Shown: positions 26,219 to 35,345 of the stretch, piece by piece
Layout of the letters: every line of letters begins with the position of its first letter
Position numbering within the stretch: position 1 is the stretch's first letter
Made by a program: the position numbers and the translations under genes
NCBI GenBank assembly: GCA_905181855.1
Contig: CAJIZE010000016.1
Span: 1-36,337, forward strand
Reading direction: 5' to 3'
Length of the DNA: 36,337 bases
Origin: an uncultured Flavobacteriales bacterium
Lineage (GTDB): Bacteria > Bacteroidota > Bacteroidia > Flavobacteriales_G > Salibacteraceae
The notes under the pieces: generated by a model
Seen by the model: only the letters and a program-made list of their open reading frames with translations
Told to the model about the DNA's origin: nothing
Databases searched by the model: none

Positions 26219-26444
26219 CTTGAATCACTAACCTTGGAGTTGACCCAAAAACACCATAATACTTCGTTCTGTCATCATTTTCTTGCGGATTAAGTTGGTT
26301 AAATTGGCAGTTAGAATATAGACTAATTGGATGATACGAAACATGAACCACATCAGATTGAACCTCAAAAACAAACATAGAGTTTAAAGCAGCAAACAAT
26401 AGTTTTTTTATAACCTTCAATTTATTGGAGTCAATAAGTATCAT
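26211..26444 (-). pseudogene. Fragment of an Omp28/thioredoxin-like secreted protein
   Basis: A 77-codon frame with a hydrophobic N-terminus (KKLLFAALNSMFVFEV), then VVHVSYHPISLYSNCQFNQ and ENDDRTKYYGVFGSTPRLVI. The last parts resemble a region of Omp28-related and thioredoxin-like T9SS proteins (H-I-S-Y-H-P-x-x-P-Y ... E-N-D-A-R-x-x-Y-Y-G-V-x-G-x-T-P-R). Such proteins normally have a CxxC-bearing segment between signal peptide and this region, and several hundred residues after it. Both are missing. The frame ends in VIQEL and a stop, exactly where the acetyl-CoA hydrolase remnant begins in another frame. I call it a truncated remnant, though a short expressed product is not excluded. Confidence 0.5.
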
Positions 26445-26511
26445 GAATAGCTTTTAATTAACAATATTATTTTACCCTTTGTCAGGATTATTACAAATCT
26501 GAAACGTCAAT

Positions 26512-27282
26512 TCAATGATCTCTCAAAAACACAAACTCATTTGAATTTGAAGTTGTTGAATCAAAATAATACCCATCAATGTTAAACGCTTTTAGGTGTT
26601 CTTGATCTTCAATTTTATTGTCCATAATAAACCTTGTCATCAACCCTCTAGCTTTTTTAGCATAAGTAAATATTAATTTATAAACACCGTTTTTAGAATC
26701 CTTAAAAACCGGTGTCACAATCGATTTTTTAATGGCCTTAGGTTGAAGAACCTTATAATATTCTGCTGAGGCTAAATTTACTATTGCCTTACCGCCAACT
26801 TCCTCTAACTCTTGCAACAGACTAGTTACTAATATTTTACCCCAGAACTCATAAAGATTTTTACCACGAGTAGTTTTTAATGAGCTGCCCATTTCTAACC
26901 TGTAAGGTTGAATTAAATCCAATGGCTTTAACAGCCCGTACAAACCTGAAATAATTCTTAAATGCTCGTTTGTATAATCGACTGATTGTGTACTCATATT
27001 TTTTGCGTCTATACCTCTATAAACTTCGCCGGTAAAGGCAAATAAAGCTGTATTGGTTTCGTTCAACTTTTGATCTTCTAACCACAATTGATTTCGGTCA
27101 AAATTCATTAATGCCAAATCATTACTAATGTCCATCATCTCTTTTAATTTCTTGACCGATTTCTTTTTTAAACTATCCATTAATCTTTTTGAATCAGCCA
27201 TAAAACGTGGAGTTGAAACTCCATAGTTAGTTACAGGATTATTAAAATTAAGCGATTTAGCTGGTGAGATGATAGTGATCAT
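26512..27282 (-). CDS. yaaA: Peroxide stress protein YaaA
   Basis: A 256-aa DUF328 protein. In E. coli YaaA lowers free intracellular iron during hydrogen peroxide stress and binds DNA. The family N-terminus ITIISPAKSLNF (2-13) is followed by LMNFDRNQ, ALFAFTGEVYRGIDA, RIISGLYGLLKPLD, YRLEMGS, FWGKIL and VNLASAEYYK, all recognisable family blocks. The C-terminal KKARGLMTRFIMDN block is also intact. It is monocistronic, with the two gene remnants downstream and the subtilase gene divergent 99 nt from its start codon. Nearby Feo genes make iron management a shared theme, but they are 5 kb away. Confidence 0.92.
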   Translation of the reverse strand: MITIISPAKSLNFNNPVTNYGVSTPRFMADSKRLMDSLKKKSVKKLKEMMDISNDLALMNFDRNQLWLEDQKLNETNTALFAFTGEVYRGIDAKNMSTQSVDYTNEHLRIISGLYGLLKPLDLIQPYRLEMGSSLKTTRGKNLYEFWGKILVTSLLQELEEVGGKAIVNLASAEYYKVLQPKAIKKSIVTPVFKDSKNGVYKLIFTYAKKARGLMTRFIMDNKIEDQEHLKAFNIDGYYFDSTTSNSNEFVFLRDH

Positions 27283-27381
27283 AAACTTTATGTACCTAAA
27301 AGTGTTACTTGTTTGAAACTAAAAGCGAAAATAGTGATTCTATTTGCTTTTGTACCTTCACGCTCCCTATATCTGATGATT

Positions 27382-30300
27382 ATGAAAAAACTAACCCTTT
27401 ACCTTCTCACTATCAGTCTCTTACACTCACTAAATGGCGTCGGTCAAATTAAACTTGGAGGCATTAACATTGGGCACAATCAGCATTCATTTGAGGTACA
27501 GCAACTAAACCAAATCAAGAGCAACTATTATATAGTTCATGTTACTAAAAACATTTCGAATAAAGACGCTTCAATATTAAAATCAAACTTTGGAATAGAG
27601 CTTTTAGAATACATACCTGATGGTAATTATTTAGTTTACTGTACTATTCCAAAAAACCTTGCTGAACTTGAAAATTACTCAGCAGATCAATGGAGTGTTT
27701 ACAGTTCAAAACATAAAAAATCTGTTCAACTAACCAAAAACGAATACCCAGCACATGCCCTAATTTCAGAAAATGAAGTTTGGTTAATAGTTAATACATT
27801 TAGAAATAAAACGAAGCAACAATTAAAGACATCTTTAATTAACGCGGGCTATTATCCCACAGATTTCGAACACAACCCGAACAATTTAAAAGTTGGGATA
27901 AAAATCAAAAACATTGATCAACTATTGTCAAATGAATTAATCTCTTTTGCTGCTATTTTGCCGCCACCTCCTGTTGCAGAAAACTTGCCTGGCAAAACCG
28001 ACCACCGCTCAACTTACATCAATTCAGAACACAAGTCATTAAGACATTATGATGGTTCGCATGTAAACGTTGCCATGGGAGATGATCGAATTATAGGCCC
28101 ACACATAGACTATAAAGGAAGAATAGACCAATCTCGAACTTCAGGAAACGATGGTGATCATGGTGATCATGTCGCTGGAACTATTATGGGAGCAGGTAAT
28201 TTAGACCCTTATATGCAAGGTATGGCACCAGGTGCTTTTTTACATGTTTATACTGTTTGGGATGCAGTAAATGATTCTCCTCAAGATTATTATTCAGATT
28301 CAATTAGAATAACCTCAACATCTTATTCAAATGGCTGTAACGCTGGCTATACTGCTGCTGCGCGCGATGTTGATCAAAGTATGAGGCTTCATAAATCTCT
28401 GATTCATGTTTTTAGTGCTGGAAACAGCAATGGGAGTGATTGTGGATATGGAGCAGGAAACCAATGGGGAAATGTAACTGGTGGAATTAAAGTTGGCAAA
28501 AATGTACTTGCTGTGGCAAATTTAACGGCTTCCGAAAACATCAGTGGCTCAAGTAGTAGAGGTCCAGCTCATGATGGTAGAATTAAGCCTGAAGTTTCAG
28601 CTGTAGGAACAAATGTAATGTCAACTACCAATCCGAATAGTTATGTATCAAAATCAGGTACGTCCATGTCTTGTCCTGGTGTTTCAGGGACCCTTGCTCA
28701 ACTCTACCAAGCATATAAAGAGAACCAAAACGAAGAACCTTATGCTGGTTTAATGAAAGCTATTTTGATGAATACCGCAGACGATTTGGGTAATCCAGGT
28801 CCAGATTTTATTTATGGTTATGGAAGAATTAATGCGCGCAAAGCAGCTCTAACCATTGAACAATCAAACTTCATTATAGACTCGTTGACCAACGGAAACT
28901 CAAAAACGTTTACACTTAATGTTCCTCCAGGAACTCAAGAAGTTAAAGTAATGCTTCATTGGACCGATTTTGAAGGTGTTCAAAACGCCAACACTGCATT
29001 AGTAAACAATCTTGATTTATCATTAACGGATTCAAAATCTGTATCCTTTAATCCTTGGGTTTTAGATCATTCACCAAACACAACCTCTTTAAATTCACAT
29101 GCTATTCAAGGTATCGATGCCTTAAACAACGCTGAACAAATTACTATAAATCAACCAGCCGATGGAAATTATACAATTACAATTGACGGTACAAGTATTC
29201 CAATGGGAACACAAAGATTCTTTATTATTTATGAGTATAGTGATGAGCAATTGGCTTTAACCTATCCTAACGGTGGTGAAAAATTTGAACCAGGCACTCA
29301 ACAACTTCTTAGATGGGATGCAGTTGATGATTCAGCTCCATTTGGTCTTGAATATTCAGTTGACAGCGGTGGAACCTGGACAACAATTTCGACATCAATT
29401 CCATCAAACAGCAACTCTTATAACTGGACGGTTGCTGGCAGTTTTACCGATAAAGCAATAATACGGCTAACAAGAGGATCTAACGCTGATATAAGTGATT
29501 ACCCTTTTACTATTTCTGCTGTTCCTCAAAACATAAATATGGTCTGGGTTTGCCCTGATTCAGCGAAATTCTCATGGAACACTATTCCAAACATCAATGA
29601 ATATCAGGTAACAATGTTGGGAAACAGATATATGGATTCTGTTGCAATAACTTCTCAAAATTTCAGTATCCTTAAGGGATACAATTTCACGACCGAGCAA
29701 TGGTTAAGTGTTCAAACAAAAATTAACAATTCTTTAGGTCAAAGAGCTATCGCTTACTTCCATAATGGTTCAACATTTAATTGCCCTATAGACCTTGACT
29801 TAGAGCTTACTAAAATTAAATATCCATCCACCGGCCAAATGGCTGAATGTATCAACGATACTGCTGGGCAAGTAACAGTTGTAATAAAAAATACTGGTTT
29901 AAACACATTGAATTCCGCAACATTACAATACCAAATTAATTCAAGTCCTGTGGTATCAGAAAATTACAACAGCCCAATTCAACCGGGAGATTCTGTAGTT
30001 TATTTGTTTTCTGTTTTTGAAGACTTTTCGAGTCAAGGTAATTACAACATTGAGGTAGTAACGACTACTTTAAATGACGGGAACTTATACAACGATTCCT
30101 CTAATATCAGTCTTAATGTAGTTGCTGGAAACCTTTCTTCTCTTCCTTTATCTGAGGATATGGAATCATTCGCTAATTGTAATACTGCAACTGACTGTGA
30201 AGCAACAAGCTGTATTCTTGGAAATGGCTGGAGCAATGGACAAAACGGGGATGTTGATGACATTGATTGGCGTACAAATTCAGGTGCAACTCCTTCAGGC

Positions 30301-32235
30301 ATTACAGGCCCTAGTGTAGATCACACACTAGGCAACACCTCTGGCAAATATTTGTATTTAGAAGCATCTGGTGGATGTAATTTTAGAGAAGCAAAGCTTT
30401 ATAGTCCTTGTATCGATATTCCGTTAGGCACTCCTGTTCAATTAGAATTTTGGTACCATACATTTGGCTCCAACATTGGTTCAATAAGGGTTGACATTAT
30501 TAAGCAAGGTGAATACATTGATAATTTCATTGTACCGATTACAGGAGATAAAGGTGATATATGGAATAAGCAAACAGCTAACCTTTCGGGGTTTGCTGGT
30601 CAAACTATTCAGATTGTAATAAAAGGAATTACCGGGGGCGATTTTCAAGGTGATATTTCGATAGATGACATAAATATAGCCCCAATCAACCAAGCTCCAT
30701 TAGCGGATTTCTCAACGTCTGCAAATGTTACTTGTGTTAATACTGCAGTTCAACTAACCGATATAAGCACTAATGGGCCATCATCATGGAAATGGGCGAT
30801 TACTCCTAATACCTTTGTTTATTTATCGGGTACCGACAGCACATCTACTAACCCAATAGTTGACTTTACCGCAAAAGGTTATTACAACATTGCACTTGAC
30901 GTAACAAATACTTTTGGAAACAGTACCAAATACAAGAATTCTTTAATTTTTGTAGACGGAGGAATCTATCCCCCTCTTTCCCAAGATTTTGATAATACCT
31001 CTTTCCCTCCGGCTGGTTGGGTGGTTGACAATCAAGGTGGATCACATTCGTGGCAACTTAGAGGTGGTGTGATTGGCAAAGACGGAAACACTTCAATTAC
31101 GGCTTTTTTAAACAACTTTCATTACATAAATGCTGGTGCTGAAAATGGCTTGCAATTGCCTTTCTTAGACTTAACAAAATCTACTACTTCCTATTTAACT
31201 TTTGATGTAGCTTATGCAAGTAATACAAATGGAAATGCTGATGGCTTAAGGGTAGATATTTATTCTGATTGTGGTAAAAAACTCAACAACAGCGGATACG
31301 ATTTATTTGGGTCAACTTTACAAACTGATTCTGCATCAGCGTTGCTCTGGAACCCCTCTTCTGGTTCCGATTGGAGAACAGATACGATAGACCTAACTCC
31401 GTTCTTGGGTCAGTCTATTACCCTCTCGTTTGTAAACATTAACGGTTCAGGTAATTCACTTTATCTTGACAATATTAACATACACGATTTTAGTGCCCCT
31501 TTTGCAGATTTTAGCTTCGATTCTCCTGCTTGTGAAAATGATTCAGTAACGTTTAATAATACTTCATTTGGAAGCCAGCAAACTGTAACTTGGGGTTTTG
31601 GTGTTAATGCAGATCCACCATCAGCAAATGGTTCCGGACCACATAAAGTTCTATTTAACAATGCAGGAGCTCAATCAGTTCAAATATCAACATCAAATCC
31701 TTTTGGCTCTGACTCAAAAACTAAGACAATAAATATTGATAAATATCCGATGGCTGTTTTTATATTCAATATTACACCTGAAGGTGGCCCAATATCAAAT
31801 TGGTTTGTTTCAAATGCTCAAAATGCAACCAAAGTTGATTGGTATGTTGATAGTATTTACTTTTCTACCGGCGATTCTGTTTTATTAACCTTCCCGCAGA
31901 GTGGTAAAAGTTACAACGTTATGCAAGTTGCAAGTAACGATTGTGGTGCAGATACTTTAACTAAAGTCTATTCGGTCGTAGGTGTTGCTGAAAACATTAA
32001 AAACAGTACAATTAGTTTGTTCCCAAATCCGGCAAACGATTTAATTTCATTTGAAAGCGAGTACTATACAAATCAAATAGTAATAACAACAATGCAAGGA
32101 AAAGTCGTTCTATCTAAAAAAATGAACGCCCAAACTGGTACTATTGACATAAGTAAATTAGCAACGGGAGTCTATTTGGTAGAAATACTTCAAGGTAGCT
32201 CTTCAACAGTAAAGAAATTAAACGTTGTTCGATAA
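27382..32235 (+). CDS. Giant T9SS-exported subtilisin-like serine protease
   Basis: 1617 aa from the ATG at 27382; the frame could be extended to TTG at 27313. The chosen start gives a signal peptide KKLTLYLLTISLLHSLNGVG (2-21), followed by Q22. The peptidase S8 domain carries Asp 234/235 (VAMGDD), His263 (DHGDHVAGT) and Ser428 (SGTSMSCPG), a complete triad. Downstream come a proprotein/P-like beta domain, a MAM-like adhesion domain (about 919-1103), a PKD domain (about 1104-1193) and a second jelly-roll or choice-of-anchor-like domain (about 1194-1369). One or two more PKD-like domains (about 1371-1530) and a T9SS sorting domain (about 1537-1617: SLFPNPANDLISFES ... LATGVYLVEI) close the protein. 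It is an extracellular protease with many adhesive domains, and host or substrate targets are unknown. It runs opposite to yaaA. Confidence 0.9.
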   Translation: MKKLTLYLLTISLLHSLNGVGQIKLGGINIGHNQHSFEVQQLNQIKSNYYIVHVTKNISNKDASILKSNFGIELLEYIPDGNYLVYCTIPKNLAELENYSADQWSVYSSKHKKSVQLTKNEYPAHALISENEVWLIVNTFRNKTKQQLKTSLINAGYYPTDFEHNPNNLKVGIKIKNIDQLLSNELISFAAILPPPPVAENLPGKTDHRSTYINSEHKSLRHYDGSHVNVAMGDDRIIGPHIDYKGRIDQSRTSGNDGDHGDHVAGTIMGAGNLDPYMQGMAPGAFLHVYTVWDAVNDSPQDYYSDSIRITSTSYSNGCNAGYTAAARDVDQSMRLHKSLIHVFSAGNSNGSDCGYGAGNQWGNVTGGIKVGKNVLAVANLTASENISGSSSRGPAHDGRIKPEVSAVGTNVMSTTNPNSYVSKSGTSMSCPGVSGTLAQLYQAYKENQNEEPYAGLMKAILMNTADDLGNPGPDFIYGYGRINARKAALTIEQSNFIIDSLTNGNSKTFTLNVPPGTQEVKVMLHWTDFEGVQNANTALVNNLDLSLTDSKSVSFNPWVLDHSPNTTSLNSHAIQGIDALNNAEQITINQPADGNYTITIDGTSIPMGTQRFFIIYEYSDEQLALTYPNGGEKFEPGTQQLLRWDAVDDSAPFGLEYSVDSGGTWTTISTSIPSNSNSYNWTVAGSFTDKAIIRLTRGSNADISDYPFTISAVPQNINMVWVCPDSAKFSWNTIPNINEYQVTMLGNRYMDSVAITSQNFSILKGYNFTTEQWLSVQTKINNSLGQRAIAYFHNGSTFNCPIDLDLELTKIKYPSTGQMAECINDTAGQVTVVIKNTGLNTLNSATLQYQINSSPVVSENYNSPIQPGDSVVYLFSVFEDFSSQGNYNIEVVTTTLNDGNLYNDSSNISLNVVAGNLSSLPLSEDMESFANCNTATDCEATSCILGNGWSNGQNGDVDDIDWRTNSGATPSGITGPSVDHTLGNTSGKYLYLEASGGCNFREAKLYSPCIDIPLGTPVQLEFWYHTFGSNIGSIRVDIIKQGEYIDNFIVPITGDKGDIWNKQTANLSGFAGQTIQIVIKGITGGDFQGDISIDDINIAPINQAPLADFSTSANVTCVNTAVQLTDISTNGPSSWKWAITPNTFVYLSGTDSTSTNPIVDFTAKGYYNIALDVTNTFGNSTKYKNSLIFVDGGIYPPLSQDFDNTSFPPAGWVVDNQGGSHSWQLRGGVIGKDGNTSITAFLNNFHYINAGAENGLQLPFLDLTKSTTSYLTFDVAYASNTNGNADGLRVDIYSDCGKKLNNSGYDLFGSTLQTDSASALLWNPSSGSDWRTDTIDLTPFLGQSITLSFVNINGSGNSLYLDNINIHDFSAPFADFSFDSPACENDSVTFNNTSFGSQQTVTWGFGVNADPPSANGSGPHKVLFNNAGAQSVQISTSNPFGSDSKTKTINIDKYPMAVFIFNITPEGGPISNWFVSNAQNATKVDWYVDSIYFSTGDSVLLTFPQSGKSYNVMQVASNDCGADTLTKVYSVVGVAENIKNSTISLFPNPANDLISFESEYYTNQIVITTMQGKVVLSKKMNAQTGTIDISKLATGVYLVEILQGSSSTVKKLNVVR

Positions 32236-32275
32236 TCTACCGAATAATAGGTACTAAACTACAGTTTCCAATACC

Positions 32276-32283
32276 TACTTTCG
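32276..32283 (+). promoter_or_regulatory. Candidate -7 element for the iron-uptake operon
   Basis: TACTTTCG resembles TAnnTTTG and lies 16 nt before the ATG at 32300. The 64-nt gap after the protease gene has no good terminator. I see no evident Fur-type palindrome. Confidence 0.3.
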
Positions 32284-32299
32284 CAAACTTAATTAAGTT

Positions 32300-32893
32300 A
32301 TGCAAAGTCTGTTAATAGGAAGTTTTTTAGTTAGTATTATGCACAGCATTTTCCCAGGACATTGGTTGCCTGTTGTGATGCTCGGAAACCTAGAGAATTG
32401 GAAACAAAAAAAGGTGCTGATGTATACTGCAACTTTGGCTACTACCCATGTATTTAGTACATTATTAATAGGTTTTTTAATCTATTACTTAGGTGCTAAC
32501 TTACTACACGATAACCTACACGACATGCATTATTTTGTTGGAGGTACGTTTTTAGCGCTGGGTGTCTATTTTATATTCAAACCGCACAACCATCAGCATC
32601 ATACTTCTAATGGAAAAAAAGGGCTGTTCGGGTACCTTCTTTTGACCATGCTCTTTTCTCCATGCATTGAAATTTTGCCTTTTTTTTTAGGTGCAACTAC
32701 TCAAGGAGTTAATGCACTTGTTGGTGTAACGCTTGTTTATGTTGTTGTAAGCGTATTAGGTATTGTACTTATGGCCTATGTGGGCCTTAAAACCTTACAG
32801 AAAATAAACCTGAAGCTGATCCATAAATGGGAGGGTTATTTCCTTGCTGTAATTTTCATTGGGGTAGGATTATTAACACTAATGCAAGATTAA
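32300..32893 (+). CDS. RcnA/UreH-like membrane protein upstream of feoAB
   Basis: A 197-aa protein with about six transmembrane helices. Helix 1 has SIMHSIFPGHWLP with His15, Pro19, Gly20 and His21. This is the H-x(3-5)-P-G-H motif of nickel/cobalt exporters (RcnA) and UreH/HupE-like proteins, where the histidines bind metal. A second conserved His50 lies in LATTHVFSTLL. A His-rich loop at 96-101 (HNHQHH) lies between helices, and a SPCIEILPFF segment (120-129) resembles the second conserved helix. The stop is directly followed by the feoA ATG with no gap, so it must be co-transcribed with feoA and feoB. A transport role is likely, but metal and direction are unknown. Confidence 0.75.
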   Translation: MQSLLIGSFLVSIMHSIFPGHWLPVVMLGNLENWKQKKVLMYTATLATTHVFSTLLIGFLIYYLGANLLHDNLHDMHYFVGGTFLALGVYFIFKPHNHQHHTSNGKKGLFGYLLLTMLFSPCIEILPFFLGATTQGVNALVGVTLVYVVVSVLGIVLMAYVGLKTLQKINLKLIHKWEGYFLAVIFIGVGLLTLMQD

Positions 32894-33118
32894 ATGATAA
32901 CCCTAAACCAAGCCAAAAAAGGCATTACCTACCTAATTAATTCAATTAGTGATTCAAGTATTCAGAGCAAGCTGATGGAAATGGGGATTATTGAGGGCAA
33001 GGAAATTGAAATCACCAATGTTGCACCATTCGGAGATCCAATAATTGTTCGCATTTCAGGATATAAATTAATGCTCCGAAGAAAAGAAGCTCAAACCATT
33101 AAAATCACTTCAATTTGA
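32894..33118 (+). CDS. feoA: Ferrous iron transport protein A
   Basis: A 74-aa SH3-like cytoplasmic protein needed for FeoB activity. It shows the family pattern LNQAKKGITYLINSI ... LMEMGIIEGKEIEITNVAPFGDPIIVRISGYKLMLRRKEAQTIKI, with the G-I-I-x-G-x-x-I and P-F-x-D-P blocks. It is translated without gap after the RcnA-like gene and overlaps feoB by 4 nt (TTGA). Length is normal. Confidence 0.92.
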   Translation: MITLNQAKKGITYLINSISDSSIQSKLMEMGIIEGKEIEITNVAPFGDPIIVRISGYKLMLRRKEAQTIKITSI

Positions 33119-35238
33119 GCACAATAAAACCTATAAAGGCTGTTCTAGTTGGAAACCCTAACACAGGTAAAACTTCACTGTTTAATCAGCTTACTGGTCT
33201 TAATCAAAAAGTGGGGAATTACCCTGGTATTACGATTGATAAAAAGATTGGTTCTTTTAAAACAAAATCTGAACAAGAAGTCAAGTTAATTGACTTACCC
33301 GGCACATATAGCTTATACCCTCGAAGCAAAGATGAAGAGGTTGTTATAAACATGCTTAGCAACCCTCTAAATGTTGATTACCCTGATGTAGTTTTAGTCG
33401 TTTCAGACGCTATAAATATTCGAAGAAATTTATTGGTTTTCAGCCAAATCAAAGACTTAGGTATTCCTACAATATTGATCGTAAATATGATTGATGCTTT
33501 TGATAAAGATAGGGCTGATATTGACCTTAAACAACTTGAGGAAAATGTTGGAGTTAAAGTAGTTGGAACCGATGCAAGAAAAGGGTTTGGCATTAACGAT
33601 TTAAAAGAACTTATTGAGCCTACAATTGATGGATACGAATTTCAAAAAAGCGACTATGTTTTTAATCAATTAGAGGACAGTGAACGGTATCAATTATATA
33701 CCAAAGCTATTGGTATTAAAAATACCTATTTGGCTTGGCATTGGTATGTTCAAAACCATCTTCGTAATCAGCTATCAGACGATAAGAAAACGAAATTAGA
33801 AGATGTAGAAAAACACTACCCTACTGAAATTAATCAAACCATTTGTGAAGAAATTGTCGCAAGGTATAAAGCAATAGATGCGGTTATTGATAACTGCACT
33901 GTATCTGCCAAAAAAATAGAGTCAGAACGTTCAGTAAAACTGGACAAAATTGTGCTCCACAATGTGTTCGGTTATGTTAGTATTGCAGTTGTTTTATTAC
34001 TCGTATTTCAAGCGATTTTTTCTTGGTCAGTTGGTCCGATGGATTGGGTCGATTTACAGCTTTCGACTTTAGGTTCATGGATTGGAAAAAGTTACCCCGA
34101 TAACTTCGTTACATCACTGCTAAGTCAAGGAATAATACCAGGTATTGCGGGTGTTGTAATTTTTATTCCACAAATAGCACTACTGTTCTTTTTTATTGCC
34201 CTGCTTGAAGAAAGTGGGTACATGGCAAGAGTGGTTTTTTTAATGGATAAATTACTTCGCCCTTTTGGATTAAATGGAAAAAGTGTTGTCCCTCTAATTT
34301 CAGGTTTCGCTTGTGCCATTCCAGCCATTATGAGTACCCGGTCAATAGGCAATTGGAAAGAACGTTTAACTACCATTTTAGTCATTCCATTAATGACTTG
34401 TTCAGCACGTATTCCTGTTTACACCATATTAATTGCTTTAATTGTGCCTAGAGGGTTTCTGTTTGGTATTTTTAGCTATCAAGCACTGTCTTTAATGTTA
34501 ATGTATTTAATAGGCACGGTAACATCGCTAGTTGCAGCTTTTTGGGTAAAAAAAATACTTCCTTCATCGCATGAATCCTACTTACTAATGGAACTACCAG
34601 ATTACCGCATGCCAAGGTGGCAAAATGTTGGTCTTACCATTTGGGAAAAAACAAAAGCTTTTATCATGGGAGCTGGTAAAATAATCTTAGCTATTTCAGT
34701 GTTGTTGTGGTTGCTTTCTGCCTTTGGACCAACCGATAAATATTACCATGCAGAAACGATTGTGACAGCCAAATATGAAGGTCAAAATATCACAGAAAAT
34801 GAACTAAACAAAAGGATTAATAGTTATCGCCTTGAGAAGTCATTTATTGGAGCCATTGGCAAAACTATTGAGCCTGCCATTAAACCTTTGGGTTATGACT
34901 GGAAAGTTGGCATTGCATTGATAACTTCTTTCGCTGCTAGGGAAGTTTTTGTTGGAACTATGGCAACAATTTACAGCCTTGATGATGATGGAGACCAAGT
35001 TGAAACGATAAAACAAAAAATGAACAATGATATTGACCCAGCGACAGGTAAATCTCGTTTTAATGTTGCCTCCTCAATTTCACTTTTGTTGTTCTATGCT
35101 TTCGCGATGCAATGTTTAAGTACATTGGCTATTGTACAAAGAGAAACTAAGAGCTGGAAGTGGCCTTTAATACAACTCGTCAGCATGACAGGCTTTGCCT
35201 ATTTAATATCATATATTGCTTATCAATTGCTAAAATAG
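33115..35238 (+). CDS. feoB: Ferrous iron transporter FeoB
   Basis: Ferrous iron permease with an N-terminal GTPase, 707 aa. G1 is GNPNTGKTS at 13-21, G3 is DLPG and G4 NMID (NMIDAFDKDR). The Gate regions of the membrane part read SGFACAIPAIMSTR and SARIPVYTI, and FAAREVFVGTM also matches the family. The start is TTG at 33115, with its last two bases in the feoA stop; the frame upstream is inside feoA, so the TTG is used. The C-terminus ends with transmembrane helices and a lysine. Cytosolic Fe2+ uptake is well supported, with feoA next to it. There is no feoC. Confidence 0.94.
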   Translation: MSTIKPIKAVLVGNPNTGKTSLFNQLTGLNQKVGNYPGITIDKKIGSFKTKSEQEVKLIDLPGTYSLYPRSKDEEVVINMLSNPLNVDYPDVVLVVSDAINIRRNLLVFSQIKDLGIPTILIVNMIDAFDKDRADIDLKQLEENVGVKVVGTDARKGFGINDLKELIEPTIDGYEFQKSDYVFNQLEDSERYQLYTKAIGIKNTYLAWHWYVQNHLRNQLSDDKKTKLEDVEKHYPTEINQTICEEIVARYKAIDAVIDNCTVSAKKIESERSVKLDKIVLHNVFGYVSIAVVLLLVFQAIFSWSVGPMDWVDLQLSTLGSWIGKSYPDNFVTSLLSQGIIPGIAGVVIFIPQIALLFFFIALLEESGYMARVVFLMDKLLRPFGLNGKSVVPLISGFACAIPAIMSTRSIGNWKERLTTILVIPLMTCSARIPVYTILIALIVPRGFLFGIFSYQALSLMLMYLIGTVTSLVAAFWVKKILPSSHESYLLMELPDYRMPRWQNVGLTIWEKTKAFIMGAGKIILAISVLLWLLSAFGPTDKYYHAETIVTAKYEGQNITENELNKRINSYRLEKSFIGAIGKTIEPAIKPLGYDWKVGIALITSFAAREVFVGTMATIYSLDDDGDQVETIKQKMNNDIDPATGKSRFNVASSISLLLFYAFAMQCLSTLAIVQRETKSWKWPLIQLVSMTGFAYLISYIAYQLLK

Positions 35239-35258
35239 TTGAATAAAAATTATTTTCG
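35226..35258 (+). promoter_or_regulatory. Promoter for tRNA-Pro
   Basis: ATTG (35226-35229) and TATTTTCG (35251-35258), 21 nt apart, resemble the -33 TTTG and -7 TAnnTTTG boxes. The mature tRNA begins 12 nt later. The -33 part lies in the end of feoB. Confidence 0.4.
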
Positions 35259-35270
35259 CAATTAATATCT

Positions 35271-35345
35271 CGGGATGTAGCTTAGTCCGGTTAAAGTGCG
35301 CGTCTGGGGGGCGCGAGATCGGAGGTTCGAATCCTCTCATCCCGA
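35271..35345 (+). tRNA. tRNA-Pro (anticodon GGG)
   Basis: The cloverleaf closes. Acceptor arms are CGGGATG/CATCCCG. The D-stem GCTT pairs with AAGT (one wobble), and the anticodon arm is CGCGT CTGGGGG GCGCG with GGG at positions 34-36 and G at 37. The T arm GGAGG TTCGAAT CCTCT follows, and the discriminator is A. The tRNA is 75 nt with no encoded CCA, so the 3' CCA is added by the tRNA nucleotidyltransferase. The ends match tRNA-Pro consensus (CGGGATGTAG at the 5' end). Confidence 0.93.

Larger units (their letters stand above)
26114..26511. other. Gene-free stretch with two decayed gene fragments
   Basis: Between the DUF4249 gene and yaaA there is no intact gene. The stretch holds the two minus-strand remnants described separately (26123-26218 and 26211-26444). 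The remaining ~67 bases next to yaaA are AT-rich and show no feature I can name. I see no transposase piece, terminal repeats or tRNA here. Confidence 0.7.

Noticed and set aside
27313-27381. Longer start for the subtilase
   Set aside because: The extra 23 residues add a second, unneeded hydrophobic stretch; the ATG at 27382 gives a normal signal peptide.
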